DNA of 64,000 bases from Desmodus rotundus. Taxonomy: Eukaryota; Chordata; Mammalia; Chiroptera; Phyllostomidae. Positions 9,573-22,751 of this stretch are shown in pieces. Within the stretch, counting starts at the first letter, position 1. Every line of letters begins with the position of its first letter. The notes beneath the pieces were generated by a model. It searched no databases. It saw only the letters and a program-made list of their open reading frames with translations, and was not told the DNA's origin. The stretch spans positions 27,190,470 to 27,254,469 of the forward strand of contig NC_071394.1 in NCBI RefSeq assembly GCF_022682495.2. Direction: 5' to 3'. The position numbers and the translations under genes were made by a program.

Positions 9573-12500
9573 GTAAGGAACATAACCATTGTAAAATGTA
9601 TTTCCCTCTTGAAACATCATTTTTTTCTAAGCTACTTAATTTTTTTAAAGCTGTATAGATAACTTTCCGTTAGGGAGTGCATTAAAAATAGCAACCTCCA
9701 AAGTGTTGTTTTAAGTGGTTAAATAATATTTGTTGATACTTTTAGCATTGGCTAACCTAAAACACCAGTATGTTTTATCCTTTCCATTTTCTGCTGTTTG
9801 TTTTGCATTTGTCTAGACAGGTGCTATTTCTGTTTCCGAGAAGTGTCTCTTTTATATTTCACTAAGCCATTGAGATTCATGCAATATTTTATAATTTTTC
9901 TTAGTTAATATATAAATGAAATGTAGTTCTGCACAGAACCTTGGGACCTGTAACGTATTTATCTAATATAAACTGAAGCATTGATCATATTTTTTTCCAG
10001 TAATTTTTCTCACAAGTTAGCAAAGATTGGTTAGACTTGGGAGCCACATTTCACACATGGAGTTTCCCTTCTTTGTGCTGAGGGTTATTCTAACTTTAGC
10101 CTGTTGCCATATAGACATACTAGGCGGGTATGTTCCCATAGCTGAGACTGGCAGTACTAGTCCATTACTAAGGGAAGAACTCCGAGACGCTGCCGACAGT
10201 GGTGACAGACTTGTTTCCGATCCCAGGACTCCTGCCGTTCATTCACGTGTTTAGCCAGGATGAGGCACAGAACTGCACTCATTAGTTTCACGGTCTAATC
10301 ACTTCTGCTAACTGGTCAAGTTCCATCAAAACAACAGCTTCGTTTGGTGTTTAGTAGAACTGAGAGGAACAAACAAGAAAGGCTGTACTTTGTCTCTGTT
10401 TTCGTTCTAGCGTGGACCTTCTGTGCTGGACAGACATTGAGCAGTTCCGAAGAATAAGTTACAAAGATCAAAAGCAAAGGGAGGCAAAATCTATATATAT
10501 TAAAAACAAATATCTTAATAAAAAATATTTCTTTGGGCCTAACAGTCCCGCTTCTCCGCGTCAGCAAGACAAGGTATAACATGAAACAATATTTTCTATA
10601 CTGAAGTAATGTATTATTGTTTATTATTTTCTTTGCCAACAACCTGAAAGTCATTTTTTTCATTTGCTTTTATGACTTAGATATTAGGCACCTTTGATAT
10701 CTCATTTTTTAAAGATATTTACATATATCCACAAAATAAATGTTTTTAAAATTCACTCAAGTATTATATATTATAAAATGTGTTAGTTAAAAAAGTAATT
10801 TAAGCATAAAAGTAACCTTTATGCAGTCACTCACCCACTCATGTGACCAATACTAGTGCCTGTGATATGCTGATGTGCTGGCCACTCTCCCGGGCGCTCA
10901 GGGTGCGCTGTGAACGAGGCGGACCCCGTCCTTTCAACAAGCAGGGAAACGGCCACTTTTAGCTGTTAAGCTCCAGCTTGACCTCTTTTTGGTTCTTCTA
11001 TGAACTGATATTACTTCAAACATAATTAATCTTTGAAAAATCCTGCTTGCCATTGTATTGTCCCCATAAACTATTTCTATTGACCCGGAACATAGGTTTG
11101 GCCATTTTGTTGGACCAAAGTCACATGGTCTGAATCACAACTTATTAATAACCATGGTATTATTATTTATAGAAAAAATTTATATTGGGCTTCAGCAGTG
11201 GGTTTGATCACATAAAATATGGCTCACTTTTTATGATTAAAAAATTGCAATTATTTATTTAGTTCGAAGTTTCCTAGTACACCACCCAGAGATCAAATGA
11301 TAACATTTGATTTTTTTATATTGCTAATTTAATGTATGCATATTCTGATGGCATACATTTATAACATAGAAATCTCAGATTAACATGAAATTCATTAAAT
11401 TCAAGAAAAATTCAGATATTCACAAGTGAGCCTACCAAATTAAAAAGCTTGATCTTTGCAGGGAGAAGTCAGCGGAAGTCCTTAGGAGTAAGAGGGACCA
11501 GAAGTAGGATTAAGCAACCTTGACAAAAATACTTTGCCATTAGTTTGCTGAGACACAACCTGGGATGTGTCAGCAAAAGAGGTTGGGTGTCTCACTGAGC
11601 ACAGGCATGAGATGAACACATGGAGAGCATTTGTTTTCTGTTTGGCCTGCTCTGCATTGCGTGAGGTTTAGTGATACCGGATGTTCCTGTGTGAACCCCC
11701 CATACTGTAACATGCCGAGCTCCTACAATTCAGTGGGAGGAGTCACCTGGCGCTTTCATAACAAATGGTAGTGCTTACTATAGAGGAGTTCTCCCAATAA
11801 TTCTTCTTCCTCATCTTTGTCTTTCCTTTTATTTTATTTACTTGTATTTTATACTTAAGGATATTCAAATCACATTACGTTTTATATAGATCATGCTAGT
11901 TCTGATCTCAGTTGTGTGGCCAATTTGCTCTTAGATTAACAAAGTAGTCTGTTTTTCTTTTTCTTCTCTTTTTCTATTTCCTTTTTTAATACAAAAACAG
12001 TATCATTGTTACTATTATTTGATTCATATTAAAGGATGGCTAAGAGGGTTCCTCTTTTGTTTTCATTAAAACAATTTATTAGTAGGATTCGATTAATCAA
12101 AGGAGAGCTAAGAAGAAGGTGATTTTTTCCAATAAGCAATCCATAAGTTTCGAGTGTACACAGGAACAGGGAGAAAACAGAATGAGCTCTAGAAGGAAAT
12201 AGCCATTAGTAGCTTGTCGAAGCCAATACTTATGCAAAAGGGAGATTTGGGCCACAAAGAAGTTGTGTCTTATAAAAGATGCTACCTGTGCGAGCCAGGG
12301 ACCACTGCCTGTGTAACCCGGCCTTCCCCTACTTCTTGCCGCCTCTGCTTCCTTCTTAGCGGAAGTTGGAACAGCCCCACGTTGCTGCCAGCAGCAGCTT
12401 CCCGCCATCTCCCACCCAACATTTATAATACCTGAGTCAAGCTTGTCTCTATACTAAGCTTCATTTTCCTCATTAGCAAAACAAAATTATTCCTCAAACC

Positions 12501-12893
12501 TGTCACTTTGACCAGAATCACAGATTCATAGATTATTAGACCTAGAAGAGAATTTAGGAAACTAATATACTGATGTCTTCCTTTTAGCTGAAGATACTGA
12601 GGCCATGGGGAAAAAATGGCATTGCTTACAGTCAGTCTCACAGGGTAAAAACCCCATTCCTGTGTTTTTTGAAACAACCCTCACATAGCCCGCAGTTCTC
12701 TCTTTGGTGGTAGGGAAGTTATCTGTCTTTACTGTACATGACAGAGCCAGGACATAATCTCACAGAAAGTGAAAACTGTGGCACCTATCAGGTGCTCAGC
12801 AAATGGTCTGGGGGAGAATGAATAAATTAATGACTATTAGTGTTTCTTCACCAAAACAGAAGTTTGTAGTTTTTGTTTATTTTATTTTCTTAG
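9573..12893. other. Introns around RGS22 exon d, mostly unique sequence
   Basis: Apart from the exon at 10411-10573 this stretch shows few recognisable young repeats. About 10850-10960 resembles an old dispersed repeat, and 12520-12650 looks like a weak MIR. I see no regulatory element I can support. Confidence 0.45.
10411..10573 (+). CDS. RGS22: RGS22 exon d: core of the second RGS domain
   Basis: 163 nt, starting with the third base of the split serine codon and ending in phase 0. Acceptor TTCGTTCTAG, donor GACAAG|GTATAA. It encodes VDLLCWTDIEQFRRIS, the equivalent of the E-N-L-x-F-W-x-x-x-x-F helix of RGS boxes, then a lysine-rich insert (KSIYIKNKYLNKKYF) and GPNSPASPRQQDK. The Asn expected in canonical E-N-x-x-F-W is not obvious, so GAP activity of this domain cannot be assumed. 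Confidence 0.92.
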
Positions 12894-13052
12894 ATAATGA
12901 ATTCAAGTGGAGGCTGGGGAAGGATTCTCCATGAGCAGCTTGATGCGTCTGTCCTACTTGAAGTTCAGAAGCGTGTCCTGAATAGGCTGGAAAACATGTG
13001 GTTGCCATTGTTTCTTGCAAGTGAGCAGTTTGCAGTGCGTCAAAAGATAAAG
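12894..13052 (+). CDS. RGS22: RGS22 exon e: end of the second RGS domain
   Basis: 159 nt, 53 codons, phase 0/0. Acceptor ATTTTCTTAG, donor ATAAAG|GTATAT. The first codon is ATA, followed by MNSSGGWGRILHEQLDASVL and a helix VLNRLENMWLPLFLASEQF. This gives the late helices of the RGS box, including the hydrophobic L-P-L-F-L core. The ATG at codon 2 is internal to the protein, not a start. Confidence 0.92.
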
Positions 13053-13149
13053 GTATATGTCAGCACTGCCGTCTTTGCCCGGTAACTGACCCGTCTGGGA
13101 ACTTCGGCCGTGCCCACTGTTGGCCCCACCAGCCGTCGCACTTCCACGG

Positions 13150-13385
13150 CACCGTGGTTAAGAGCATGGAGTCAGACTTCCCAAGTCTTAACCTCAACAC
13201 TGCCATACGTTAATTGTACAACTTTAAGTCTTATAACCTTCGTTTATTCATTTTAAAAATGGGGTTAATAAGAGTAATTGCTTCACAACATTGTTGTGAA
13301 GGTGAAAGGAAATGATACATGTTTAGTTTCTTAGCATGGTACCTGGCACACAGCAAACATGCAAATATTATCTATTAATGTAGTT
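13150..13385 (+). repeat. MIR SINE
   Basis: Phrases follow MIR in order: GTGGTTAAGAGCATGGAGTC, an AAAATGGGGTTAATAAGAG block, TTGTTGTGAAGGTGAAAGG, and TAGCATGGTACCTGGCACA. It is diverged, as expected for this old family. Confidence 0.8.
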
Positions 13386-14141
13386 GTTTTTATATTATTG
13401 TTATCATTATTATTAAGTCTCACATAAATGGGCAAGGATATTCAAGGGACAATAATTAAATGAATTAGGATAATTTAATACGATGGAAAACTATGCAGAT
13501 TTCCATATAAAATGAGATTAAAATATAAATTGAGATTTCCACATGGGTTGACATGAAAGATTTTATTTGTTGAGTGAAACAAGCAGGATGCAGAACAATA
13601 TATGGAAGACATCCCGTTATGTATTTACATCTATGTGTGTGTCTATTTATGTTTCTATCTCTGTCCACCCATCCATCCCTCTATCTTTATGTTTGTGAAA
13701 AAAGCTCTAAGGGGATCTGCCTCCTGGGAATGGGTTTGGGCAGTAAAGAGGATTTTTACTTTACTTTGTAAAGTGGGGTGGTTTATTGCTTTTTTAAAAA
13801 ATAAGAAGCATGTATTACTTTTATAATTTAAAATGTCATATCATACCTAAAAACAGGAAAACCTGATCTTTCCAAGGGACAGAGAGCATGCTTTGTAATT
13901 TTGGACTTTAGTATGCAAAGCACATGCAGTTAGTAATGATCAGGAAGAATCTAAAACAAAAGTTTATCAAACACTTTGAGACTTAGTTATCTGGAAATAT
14001 CCTTAGTCTTCTGATCATCTTAAATTATGGAACATACAAGATATTTGGGAACATAGAATTTATAGTATGGATAAGAGCTGACTTGTTTTAGGCAAAAAGT
14101 TCCTGGAAATAAGCGTTGGAACAATTCAAATCTCCTCATGC

Positions 14142-14352
14142 TTTTCTTTTTCTAAAAAAAGATTTTATTTATTTTTAGAGAGAGGGGAAAGGAAGGAGAG
14201 AGGGAGAGAAACATCAATCGGTTGCCTCTGGCATGTGCCCCCTACTGGGGACCAAACCCACAACCCAGGCATGTGCCCTGACCAGGAATCAAACCGGTGA
14301 CCTTTTTACTTTGTGGAGTGACACCCAACCCACTGAGCCACACTGGTCAGGG
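14142..14352 (-). mobile_element. Ves-type SINE, antisense, with perfect target duplication
   Basis: Contains GATTTTATTTATTTTTAGAG, GAGAAACATCAATCGGTTGC and ends CACACTGGTCAGGG. Flanked by identical CTCCTCATGC at 14132-14141 and 14353-14362, which fixes both ends and shows L1-type integration. Confidence 0.93.
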
Positions 14353-15281
14353 CTCCTCATGCCTTTATCAGGCTAACCCCTATTCTCTAACCAAAGCCAA
14401 GTGTAAAAATACTTAGCTTACCAATATTATTTACCACCTTTTTTCACTATGTTTAGCACAGTAATTTTATTATAACTTACAGCCATTTCCTGACTTAGCA
14501 TTCTTTGGGTGGCCGACAACATAAACTGATTTTGACAACCTTAAGCCAAAGACAAAAGAGAAGGGAGAGAATTTATTATATGATGGTGCTGGAGCATCTC
14601 ACACACTTAGGTGAAGAGTTGGTACTCAAGCTTTAGAAGAATCAGGGGCCAGGCCAGCTGTGGGAAACCAGCAAGAAGAACTCACCGATCTTTTCTCCAG
14701 ACCGTGGCTGTCGGAAAGACTCGGCAGAAGTGCCTCTGGGCCCTGTCTCTACATCACCTGTGGTCCCTGTCTCTCTACATCACCTGTGGGTCTGTCTATG
14801 GAAGAGAGGTTGACTCACATAGTACAGGTTTGGCAGGAGTGGTTCCCAAGAAAGGGAAAATGGTGTTAATCGGCAATAACCCCAAGAAATGTCTACTGTG
14901 TTTTCTGCCTCAATTGGAGAACTTTTGTACTCTCCAAACTCACTTGTGGCTAGAATATAGCACAAAACTCTGGGAAGTCCTAATGATCTCTGCGGTTCCA
15001 TGTGGCCCAAAGTGGAACTGTCATCTGCTTTTAGGGCAATACAGTCGGCCAGTGTTATCTCTGCAGAGGAGGAAACTGTTGAGAACAGAGAACTTGAGCA
15101 ACTCGCCCGGGGATCTGGGTAGAAATTCCATTTCTAAGTCTGGTCCTTTTTCTTCTGAACTGTACTGTCTCTTGTCCAGACTGACCTTTACTTCATATTT
15201 TTAAAGCTTCTAAATTAGTAAAGGATTTCAAAACTTTAGTCATTCTAATAACTGACATACAATAATTGGTTTTTCTTTTAG

Positions 15282-15350
15282 GTACAACTGAGGGACATAG
15301 CTGAAGAGCTCTTACTACAGAAGCATGAAAGGAAAATTGGGATTTGGAAG
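15282..15350 (+). CDS. RGS22: RGS22 exon f: short helical linker with a GC splice donor
   Basis: 69 nt, 23 codons, phase 0/0, the shortest internal coding exon in the window. It encodes VQLRDIAEELLLQKHERKIG followed by IWK. The acceptor is TTTTCTTTTAG. The donor reads TGGAAG|GCAAGT, a GC-AG donor with otherwise perfect consensus. Using the nearest GT (four bases on) would shift the frame, whereas GC use keeps it into the exon at 17791. The peptide links the second and third RGS boxes. Confidence 0.88.
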
Positions 15351-17790
15351 GCAAGTAATTTGTTATATTCTTCCTCCTTCAAGTTCTACTCTGTCAAACT
15401 ATTTTTCTCCCTCTTGTCCAAAAACTCTCATCGCAGACACTGTGTCCTAAGCCACCAACTGAGCACCAGCACCGCTCTCCTAATTAGCTGGTGGAATCTC
15501 GTGGAAAATGTGATTTGGCCAGATCCTTCTTAAACAGTTCCTCCCCTGCTCAGCTCCAGAAGTCTCTGATTGGACTTTAAATATGTATTTTATTTATTTT
15601 ACGTGTGGTGGGTTTATTGAGATAAGCTCTTCATTCCAGGATACGGTAGTTTGTTTATTATTGAGAGTGGGTCATGCAAAGTGAATGAGAAACCTGCGGT
15701 AGAGTCAGCAGGTTGAATCAGCTGCCTCCTTCCCCTTTATTTAGAATTGCGTTTTAGCTTTAACAGAATTAAGATAACTATCATTTTGGTGATTATTTAA
15801 ACCACTATAATATAATATCTTACTAGAAATTGCCTATTTTGCTTCTTAACGAGCATGATAAACACAGTCTTCTTATTGGGTCCACAAATTTATGGGTATT
15901 TATCCTTCCCCAGGTCTTGATAAAATGTCAAACTAGACCCAGCTGACCTACTGCAAACAAAGATAAAATTTTATTTGTCTGTTAAAGGTATATGTATATA
16001 TGTATACACACACACACATATGTTAGGGTCCTCTTTTTCTGTATTTTCCTCTTGAAAGGCAAAAAAACTGTTCTTATATTTGTCTTTTGCTGTGTTTTTA
16101 TTGAAATACTAAGTACAATGGGCTTCTATTTCATATTATTGTGCATTATGTATTATGTTATTTTTTTGTTTAGTAAAATACAGGTTTTAGTGAAATTACT
16201 AAGTTTTAGTACCTTAAGAAGCAGGTCTTAAAACATTATTTGCTGAGTGGGTTTTAAACAAACACCTCAGTCTAACACACAGTCGTTCCTATTTATAGGG
16301 CTGTAACTCTAATACAGACCACGTGGTGAGGGTCCTAACTCCTCGTCCAGACACCACAGCACGGGCCTCCCCAGCACAGGGACAGGCAGCTAGTGCCTCG
16401 TCTGGTGAAGGTCCCACTGTTCCTCTGCCCCGCCTGGGGTTGCCTTCCATTTTCAGTGTCCTGCTCGGATGTCACCCTGAAGGCCCTTCTCTGCGGAGCT
16501 TTTACTTCTCCAGGCAGAATTGGTTGTGCCTTCCCGTGTGTTCCCATGGCACCTTTTCCATAATACTCATTTTGATGATCACATATGATTTGTTTCAAGA
16601 AACGTACTTTATGCATTATCGGTAATGGGTATTTATCGTGTGCTTTGTTTGACTGTTACTGTCATCCCTAAGTTCACCTAAAACATTGCTTCGGAGCGAT
16701 GCATAGTTGTAGGCTAAACTCAGATTTGGGGAACTTCAATGAAATTTATCCAGTAAAAATAATCTACTCAGTAAATTCAGTAAAATCTGTTTTGGCTGTC
16801 TGAGAAGCTAAAAGAGAATGAATATGTGATCTGAAAGAAGTAGACATCTTAAAATTATGAAGATATAAAATAAGTAATACCTTTAAGCATGAACTAAAAC
16901 GCCATGGCTCCTTCAGGCTTCTTTGTTAGGTAAGGTGAATCCTCAGCCAGAGGACGTGTATTATTAAAAATCATATATTAGTAATTATTTCTTCTTATTA
17001 GTAATTCTTAATAATAACTTGCTATTAAAATAATATAAAAATTCCATTGTATAAAGTCGTTTTAGGTTCACAGCAAAATTGAGGTTCGGAAGGTGCAGAG
17101 ATTTCCCATCTACCCACTGGCCTCACACATGCATCGCCTCCTTCATTATCAGCATCCTCCCCCCCAAAATAAAATAATAATAATAATATAAAGATATGTC
17201 ATTGAAAAACATGATTTGTCCAGCATAGAATTATAGTGAAGTTCCACAGTAAATTTCCTATTTAAATTATTATAATCATTGGGTAATTTTTTTCTAAAAA
17301 TTTGAAAAATATCTTAAATGTTTAACTGCTTTTAGTTTTTAAAAGGCAGGAGAATTATATATTCATCTATGGTATATAATATATGAAACCACAAAATAAA
17401 CAATAACATAACAGTATATAATCATAAGATTATGATTACTCTTTTCTGTTTAAGCGAACTCATACTATGCACGCATACTATGGTGGTTTTTCACCATAGT
17501 CTCAAACTGTAATGATTGTTAGCATTCTCAAACAGTGTAGTTAGATGTTCTAAATCATCCAATCATTTATATTTCTTTCTACCTCATGACAAAATGATAC
17601 CACAAAAAAGGAAAGGAGACAAAGCGGGGAGGAAGAGAGGGGAAAAGTTCCCAAATTCTGTTGTATCCAGGCCATACATTTCAGCAGCCAAAAGCAAAGG
17701 GGATAGAAGGTTGTGATTTTTTAATCTAGTAAAGAACTTTGTTTACTTCTTAGAACACAGCTAACTTCCTGTACTCTCTGCTTTGGACAG
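15351..17790. other. RGS22 intron after exon f (GC-AG intron)
   Basis: Starts GCAAGT and ends TTTGGACAG. It includes a (TATG)/(CA)n tract near 15985-16020 and an antisense L1 3'-type fragment near 17050-17160. The middle is otherwise unassigned A/T-rich sequence. No exon-like segment with usable phase was found. Confidence 0.6.
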
Positions 17791-17952
17791 CCCGTGGAGA
17801 GCAAGTGGATATCTTCGTCTTGTGAAATCATTGCTTTTCGTAAAGCATTATTGAATCCAGTCACTGCAAGACAGTTTCAACGGTTCGTGGCTCTGAAAGG
17901 AGATTTGTTGGAAAATGGGGTGCTCTTTTGGCAAGAAGTACAAAAATATAAG
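17791..17952 (+). CDS. RGS22: RGS22 exon g: N-terminal half of the third RGS domain
   Basis: 162 nt, 54 codons, phase 0/0, acceptor GCTTTGGACAG and donor TATAAG|GTATTT. It begins PVESKWISSSCEIIAFRKAL and contains RQFQRFVALKGD then LLENGVLFWQEVQKYK. That last stretch is a clear RGS signature: E-N then F-W-x-E-x-x-x-Y, as in E-N-x-x-F-W-x-x-x-x-Y/F of active RGS proteins. This third domain therefore keeps more of the canonical G-alpha contact residues than the second. Confidence 0.94.
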
Positions 17953-19559
17953 GTATTTTATTGAGAGCAGGAGAAAGTCACCTCTTTGGGAGGAAGAGAT
18001 ACGTTTATATATTAGGTTCTTAACTGTAACTTTATGTAGAAAATATCCCAACTTTGCCACCTTCATACCAATATGAAAATATTGAGTGTCTATTTTTCTA
18101 TTTTACATCATTATTATATAATGAAGAGTAAGAGTGAGCCCTAAATCATTGTATAGGTTTTTCAGGGTAGTCCCATATATTGTGATCTAATGAGAACCTT
18201 CCTGAAGAGTTTTCACTATGTTTTGGCATATCACTTATCTGTGAACATACTATACACATTTCCCCCTGAAGGTATCCATATTCAGTACTTCAACCAGGAT
18301 CTGTTTCCAAGAATTCCCAATCGTATTTACCACAATAGTGATCAAAGGTAGTGGATTATAGATAAAGAAGCCAACAGAACTGAGAGAGGCTTTTCTATTA
18401 GAGAAAAATGGCCAAATTTATAACAAAATAAATAAGTGAAAAAACAAGGGGTTAGATTCAAAAGCAGTTTGTTTTCAGGTTTAAATGCTTAATGAAATCA
18501 TATAGAATCTTTGCATTGAAAAGGAGAAAAGGACTTTCTAGGTTATACAATCTAAACTTGAACATGGGAATGTTGTCTAGAAATTCCTAAGAGTAGGCAT
18601 CCAGCCTCCGCTTAAATGTTCCCGGGGTAGCGGGCTCATTTCCTTGCAAGGAGCCTATTTCATCCCATTATAAAAGTAGGGAATAAAAATAAAGCTGGAA
18701 TTTCAGGGGGTAATGCTTTCAATTGGCTAATAATATAAGCCTGTATTATGCAGCATGAATACTCTGCAACATGTATATTCTGTATAGGTAGCAATTGCTC
18801 AAAAAAATCTAGTTCTAAACTTTCTCCAACATACCATGAAACAGTTTTCTACCCTTTTCTATTATCAACAGTTTATGTGCTATTCACAATTTAGAAATTT
18901 TCTCAGAAAAAAAAATTTTGAGATAAGTTTTTCAAAATTCGTCACAAGGTAAGTAATATTAAAGTATTTTTTTGAGAATTAGAAAAGAGGTAGTGTCTGT
19001 TTTCCAGAATAGGCAGTTGTTGTGAGTGGGTAGAAGTATCTTCAAGCTTATATGAATATGAGTAAGCCCCACCCTGCTAAGACAAGAGGTGATGCGATAA
19101 ACCTTCCAAGATAAGTATTTAGTAAACAAAGACACATACTCAGTCAACCCTTAGTTTTGTAACTGTTCCTTCTTCAAGGCTGCCTTGGTCTTCATTTAGA
19201 TATCTTTTCTGCATCATAGAATGGAGGAAATATAATACTAGGTGCCTATTAAAAATCATGCTATGAAAGTGAATTTGTACATTCAATAAGCATTTATTAA
19301 GTATCTAATATGCCAGCCATGATGCTAGATTGTAGGAATAAAAAGGTGAATACAGTGCATGGCCCTCCCTAAGGGAGGGGGAGATCCATAAAAATAAGTA
19401 GCATTGATTATAGCTTATGTTCTAACTTGGCGTCCCCACAGAGGACGGAGTGATGCAGGGAAGGTGGCAGGTGAGGGAAGTGTCCACAGAAGGAATGGTA
19501 CTTGGATTGGGTCTTGAGCATTCCACCTAACAAAGTCTTAGTGAGCTCACTTTGATATG

Positions 19560-21605
19560 TTTTACTCTTCTTAAGTGTTTGCTATCTGCCAGATATTGTC
19601 TTAATGCTTTTCATGTAATAACTAATGTATTCTTCATAAGAATCCTGTGAATCTGGCCAAGATGGAAGCATAGGTAGATACATTTTGCCCCCTTGCACAA
19701 CCAAAAGGATAACATCAAATGTAAAAACAAAAAATAATCAGAACTGCCAGGAAATCAAACTGTATGGAAGTCTGACAACCAAAAGAGTTAAAGAAGAAAC
19801 ATTCATCCAGACCAGTAGGAGGGGCGGAGATGGGCAGCCAGGGCACAGAGGATGCGTGGCAAGGCAGCGTCTGGCAGACCCAGCAGTCCCACATTTGCAT
19901 GTGGATAAACTAGGAGGAACAACTGGGGAGTGGGACAGACCATGCAACCCAGGGTTCCAGCATGGGGAAATAAAGCCTCAAAACCTCTGGCTGTAAAAAT
20001 CTTTGGGGGTTACAGCAGCAGGAGAAACTCCCAGCCTCACAGGAGAGTTTGTTGGAGAGACCCACAGGGTCCCAGAATGTACACGAGCACACCCACTTGG
20101 GAATCAGCACCAGATGGGCCCAATTTGCTTGTGGGTAGCTGGGGGAAGTGACTGAAAGCCGGATGACAGCCAAACAAGCGGCATTGTTCCTTCTTGGACC
20201 CCTCCTGTACATATAGTGCCACAGAAAAAAGCTCCAGAAAAAATACAACTAATTGATGGAGAGATAGCCAACCTATCAGATGCAGAGTTCAGAACACTGG
20301 TAATCAGGATGCTCACAGAAATGGTTGAGTATGGTCACAAAATAGAGGAAGAAGTGAAGGCTATGAAATGTGAAATAAAGGAAAATGTATAGGGAACCAA
20401 CAGTGATGGGAAGGAAACCAGGACTCAAATCAACAGTTTGGACCAGAAGAAAAAATAAACTTACAACCAGAACAGAATGAAGAAACAAAAATTCAAACAA
20501 TGAGGAGAGGCTTAGGAACCTCTAGGACAACTTTAAACGTTCCAACATCTGAATTATATGGTTGCCAGAAGGAGAAGAGGATGAGCAAGAAATTGAACAC
20601 TTATTTGAAAAAATAATGAAGGAGAACTTCCATAATCTGGCAAAGGAAATAGACCTCCAGGAAGGAAGTCCAGGAAGCTCAGAGAGTCCCAAAGAATTTG
20701 GACCCAAGGAAGCACACACCAAGGCATATCATAATTACATTACCCAAGATGAAAGTTAAGGAGAGAATCTTAAAAACAGCAAGAAAAAAGGACTGAGTTA
20801 TCTACAAAGGAGTGCCCATAAGACATCAGCTGATTTCTCAAAAGAGACCTTGCAGGCAGGAAGGGACTGGAAAGAAGTATTCAAAGTCATGAAAAGCAAG
20901 TACCTACATCCAAGATTACTCGACCCAGCAAAGCCATCATTTGGAATCGAAGGACAGATAAAGTGCTGCCCAGATAAGGTCAAGTTAAAGGAGTTCATCA
21001 TCACCAAGCCATTATTATATGGTATGTTAAAGGCACTTATCTAAGGAAAAGAAGATGATCAAAAATATGAACAGTCAAACAACAACAAACTCGCAACTAT
21101 CAACCACTAAAGCAAAAAACAAAAACAAGCCAAGCAAACAACTAGAACAGAAACAGAATCATAGAAATGGAGATCACATGGAGGATTATCAGCAGGGAGG
21201 GGGAGGAGGGAGAATGAGGGACAAGGTATAGGGAATGAGAAGCATAAATGGTAGGTATAAACTAGACAGGGGGAAGTAAGAATAGTATGGGAAATGGAGA
21301 AGCCAAAGAACTTATATGTACAACCCCCGGACATGAACTAAGGTGGGAGGGAATGCTGGAGGGAAGGATGGTACAGGGTAGAGGGGGATAAAGAGGAGAA
21401 AAAATGGGACAACTATAACAGCATAATCAATAAAATATATATTTTAAAAAATCCTATGAGACCAAAACTGTTATTCTCACTATTTTATAGATGAAGAAAC
21501 TAAGGCACTGAAAAGTTAAATTCCTGACATCATACAGCTAAGTGGTAGAGCTGGAATTTGAACCAGGCCTTTCTGTTGCTAAAACTCATGTCTTTAACCA
21601 GTAAT
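19560..21605 (+). repeat. MIR SINE split by a HAL1 insertion
   Basis: Left half 19560-19650 reads like 'tgctttacatgtattaactcattaatcctgtga' of MIR; right half 21450-21605 continues with TATAGATGAAGAAACTAAGG, CATACAGCTAAGTGGTAGAG and TGGAATTTGAACCAGGC. The join is exactly at the HAL1 target duplication, so the element was one MIR before the insertion. Confidence 0.85.
19651..21449 (+). mobile_element. HAL1 retrotransposon, full 5' end, decayed ORF1
   Basis: Starts ATCTGGCCAAGATGGAAGCA, has the same 5' UTR as the 41.7-kb copy, then ORF1 remnants with several frameshifts and stops (for example RDWKEVFKVMKSKYLHPRLL near 20865), and a 3' UTR ending GCATAATCAATAAAATATAT. Target duplication AATCCTGTGA (19641-19650) and AATCCTATGA (21450-21459), one mismatch. 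No ORF2. It sits in the RGS22 intron between exons g and h. Confidence 0.88.
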
Positions 21606-21619
21606 GGTTATAGTAATAA

Positions 21620-22330
21620 GCAAAGAGATGGCCACAGGGATTTAATCAAACTGAATTGTAAAACATTGCAAAGAAGCCAGATATTCAACAACAAGACACT
21701 GGCTACTTAATTATGATACATCTGTGCAAGAGAACACCCTGCGGCCATTACAAATTATGCCACAAGAGAATGATCAATGATGGGAGAGGTATTCATCTTA
21801 ACTGACTTTTTTTAAACCCAGCTACTAGAAAACAGTACGATTTAATGTAAAGTGGTGTATGTGTCTCCACAGAGAAAAGACTGGAAACGTATGTTTATTA
21901 ATAAGTATTCAATAAATACTTATTGAGCACCTACCTAGGGCCAGGCTAAATCCTGAGAATCCAGCTGTGGCCACAGCAGCCTACAAGGCCGCGGGAGGGA
22001 CAGACGAGTGAGGGACAAGGCAGGCGCGGCTGCTCAGTGCAGTGGTGAGGGGGGCGTAGGCTGCCAGGAAAGGACCGGGGTGGGCATCTCTGCTGCACTG
22101 AGGGGGTCACAGAAAGCCTCCCAGGGAAAGTAGGCTGATGCTGAGACTTTTAGGACAGGTGAAAAGTGAGCCAGGCTAATGGCATAGTAGGGCAGAACAA
22201 TGAGGGAAAAAAATCACTTTTGATTCTGTCTAAATTCTATCCCTTCACTCTCAAAATTAAAACCATATAACTTCACAAATTCCTTTTTATTTCATAAGCC
22301 TTATATTCCATAGTTATAAACCAGGCTCAC
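21620..22330. other. Old repeat fragments in an RGS22 intron
   Basis: 21620-21900 looks like an old LINE 3' region (phrases such as 'gccattacaaatta'). 21905-22200 resembles the same unnamed old dispersed repeat as at 310-640 ('acttattgagcacctac', 'cctcccagggaaagtagg'). Assignments are tentative. Confidence 0.35.
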
Positions 22331-22751
22331 TAAATAATTATTTTGATAATCTCACCAGTAATGGCAAAAAAAAAAAAAAGTACATTTTTGGTAACGTGCC
22401 AAACATGTGGTATAAATAGACCTTTTCTGAGGGGATACTAAATTGAGTAAAAAATGCTAACTGTTGTCTCGATGTAACATATCAAGGTTTTTTTGTGTGT
22501 GACTTATGCCAAACTGTATGTGAAGTTTTATACGACAACCACTAGAATTTTCTTTTAATAGTGTCCATAAGACATAAATTATTACAATGCCTATCATACA
22601 GTGAGTGCCTAATACATGTTGGCTCGTTTCTGCCCAAGAATTATGTTTCCAAATTTGTGTGCTTTCCAGTGATTCAGACAACAATATCTTTAACAGACAA
22701 GTGCCATAATTCAAGCTGAGCTACATCTTCATTTTTAAAAAAAAAATGATA

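Noticed and set aside
14611..15204. 197-codon open frame on the plus strand
   Set aside because: It lies in an RGS22 intron over old repeat-like and MIR-like sequence, has no splice support or recognisable domain, and is a plausible chance frame.
15354..15359. GTAATT as an alternative donor for exon f
   Set aside because: It would add four bases and shift the frame into the next exon; GC-AG use keeps the frame.
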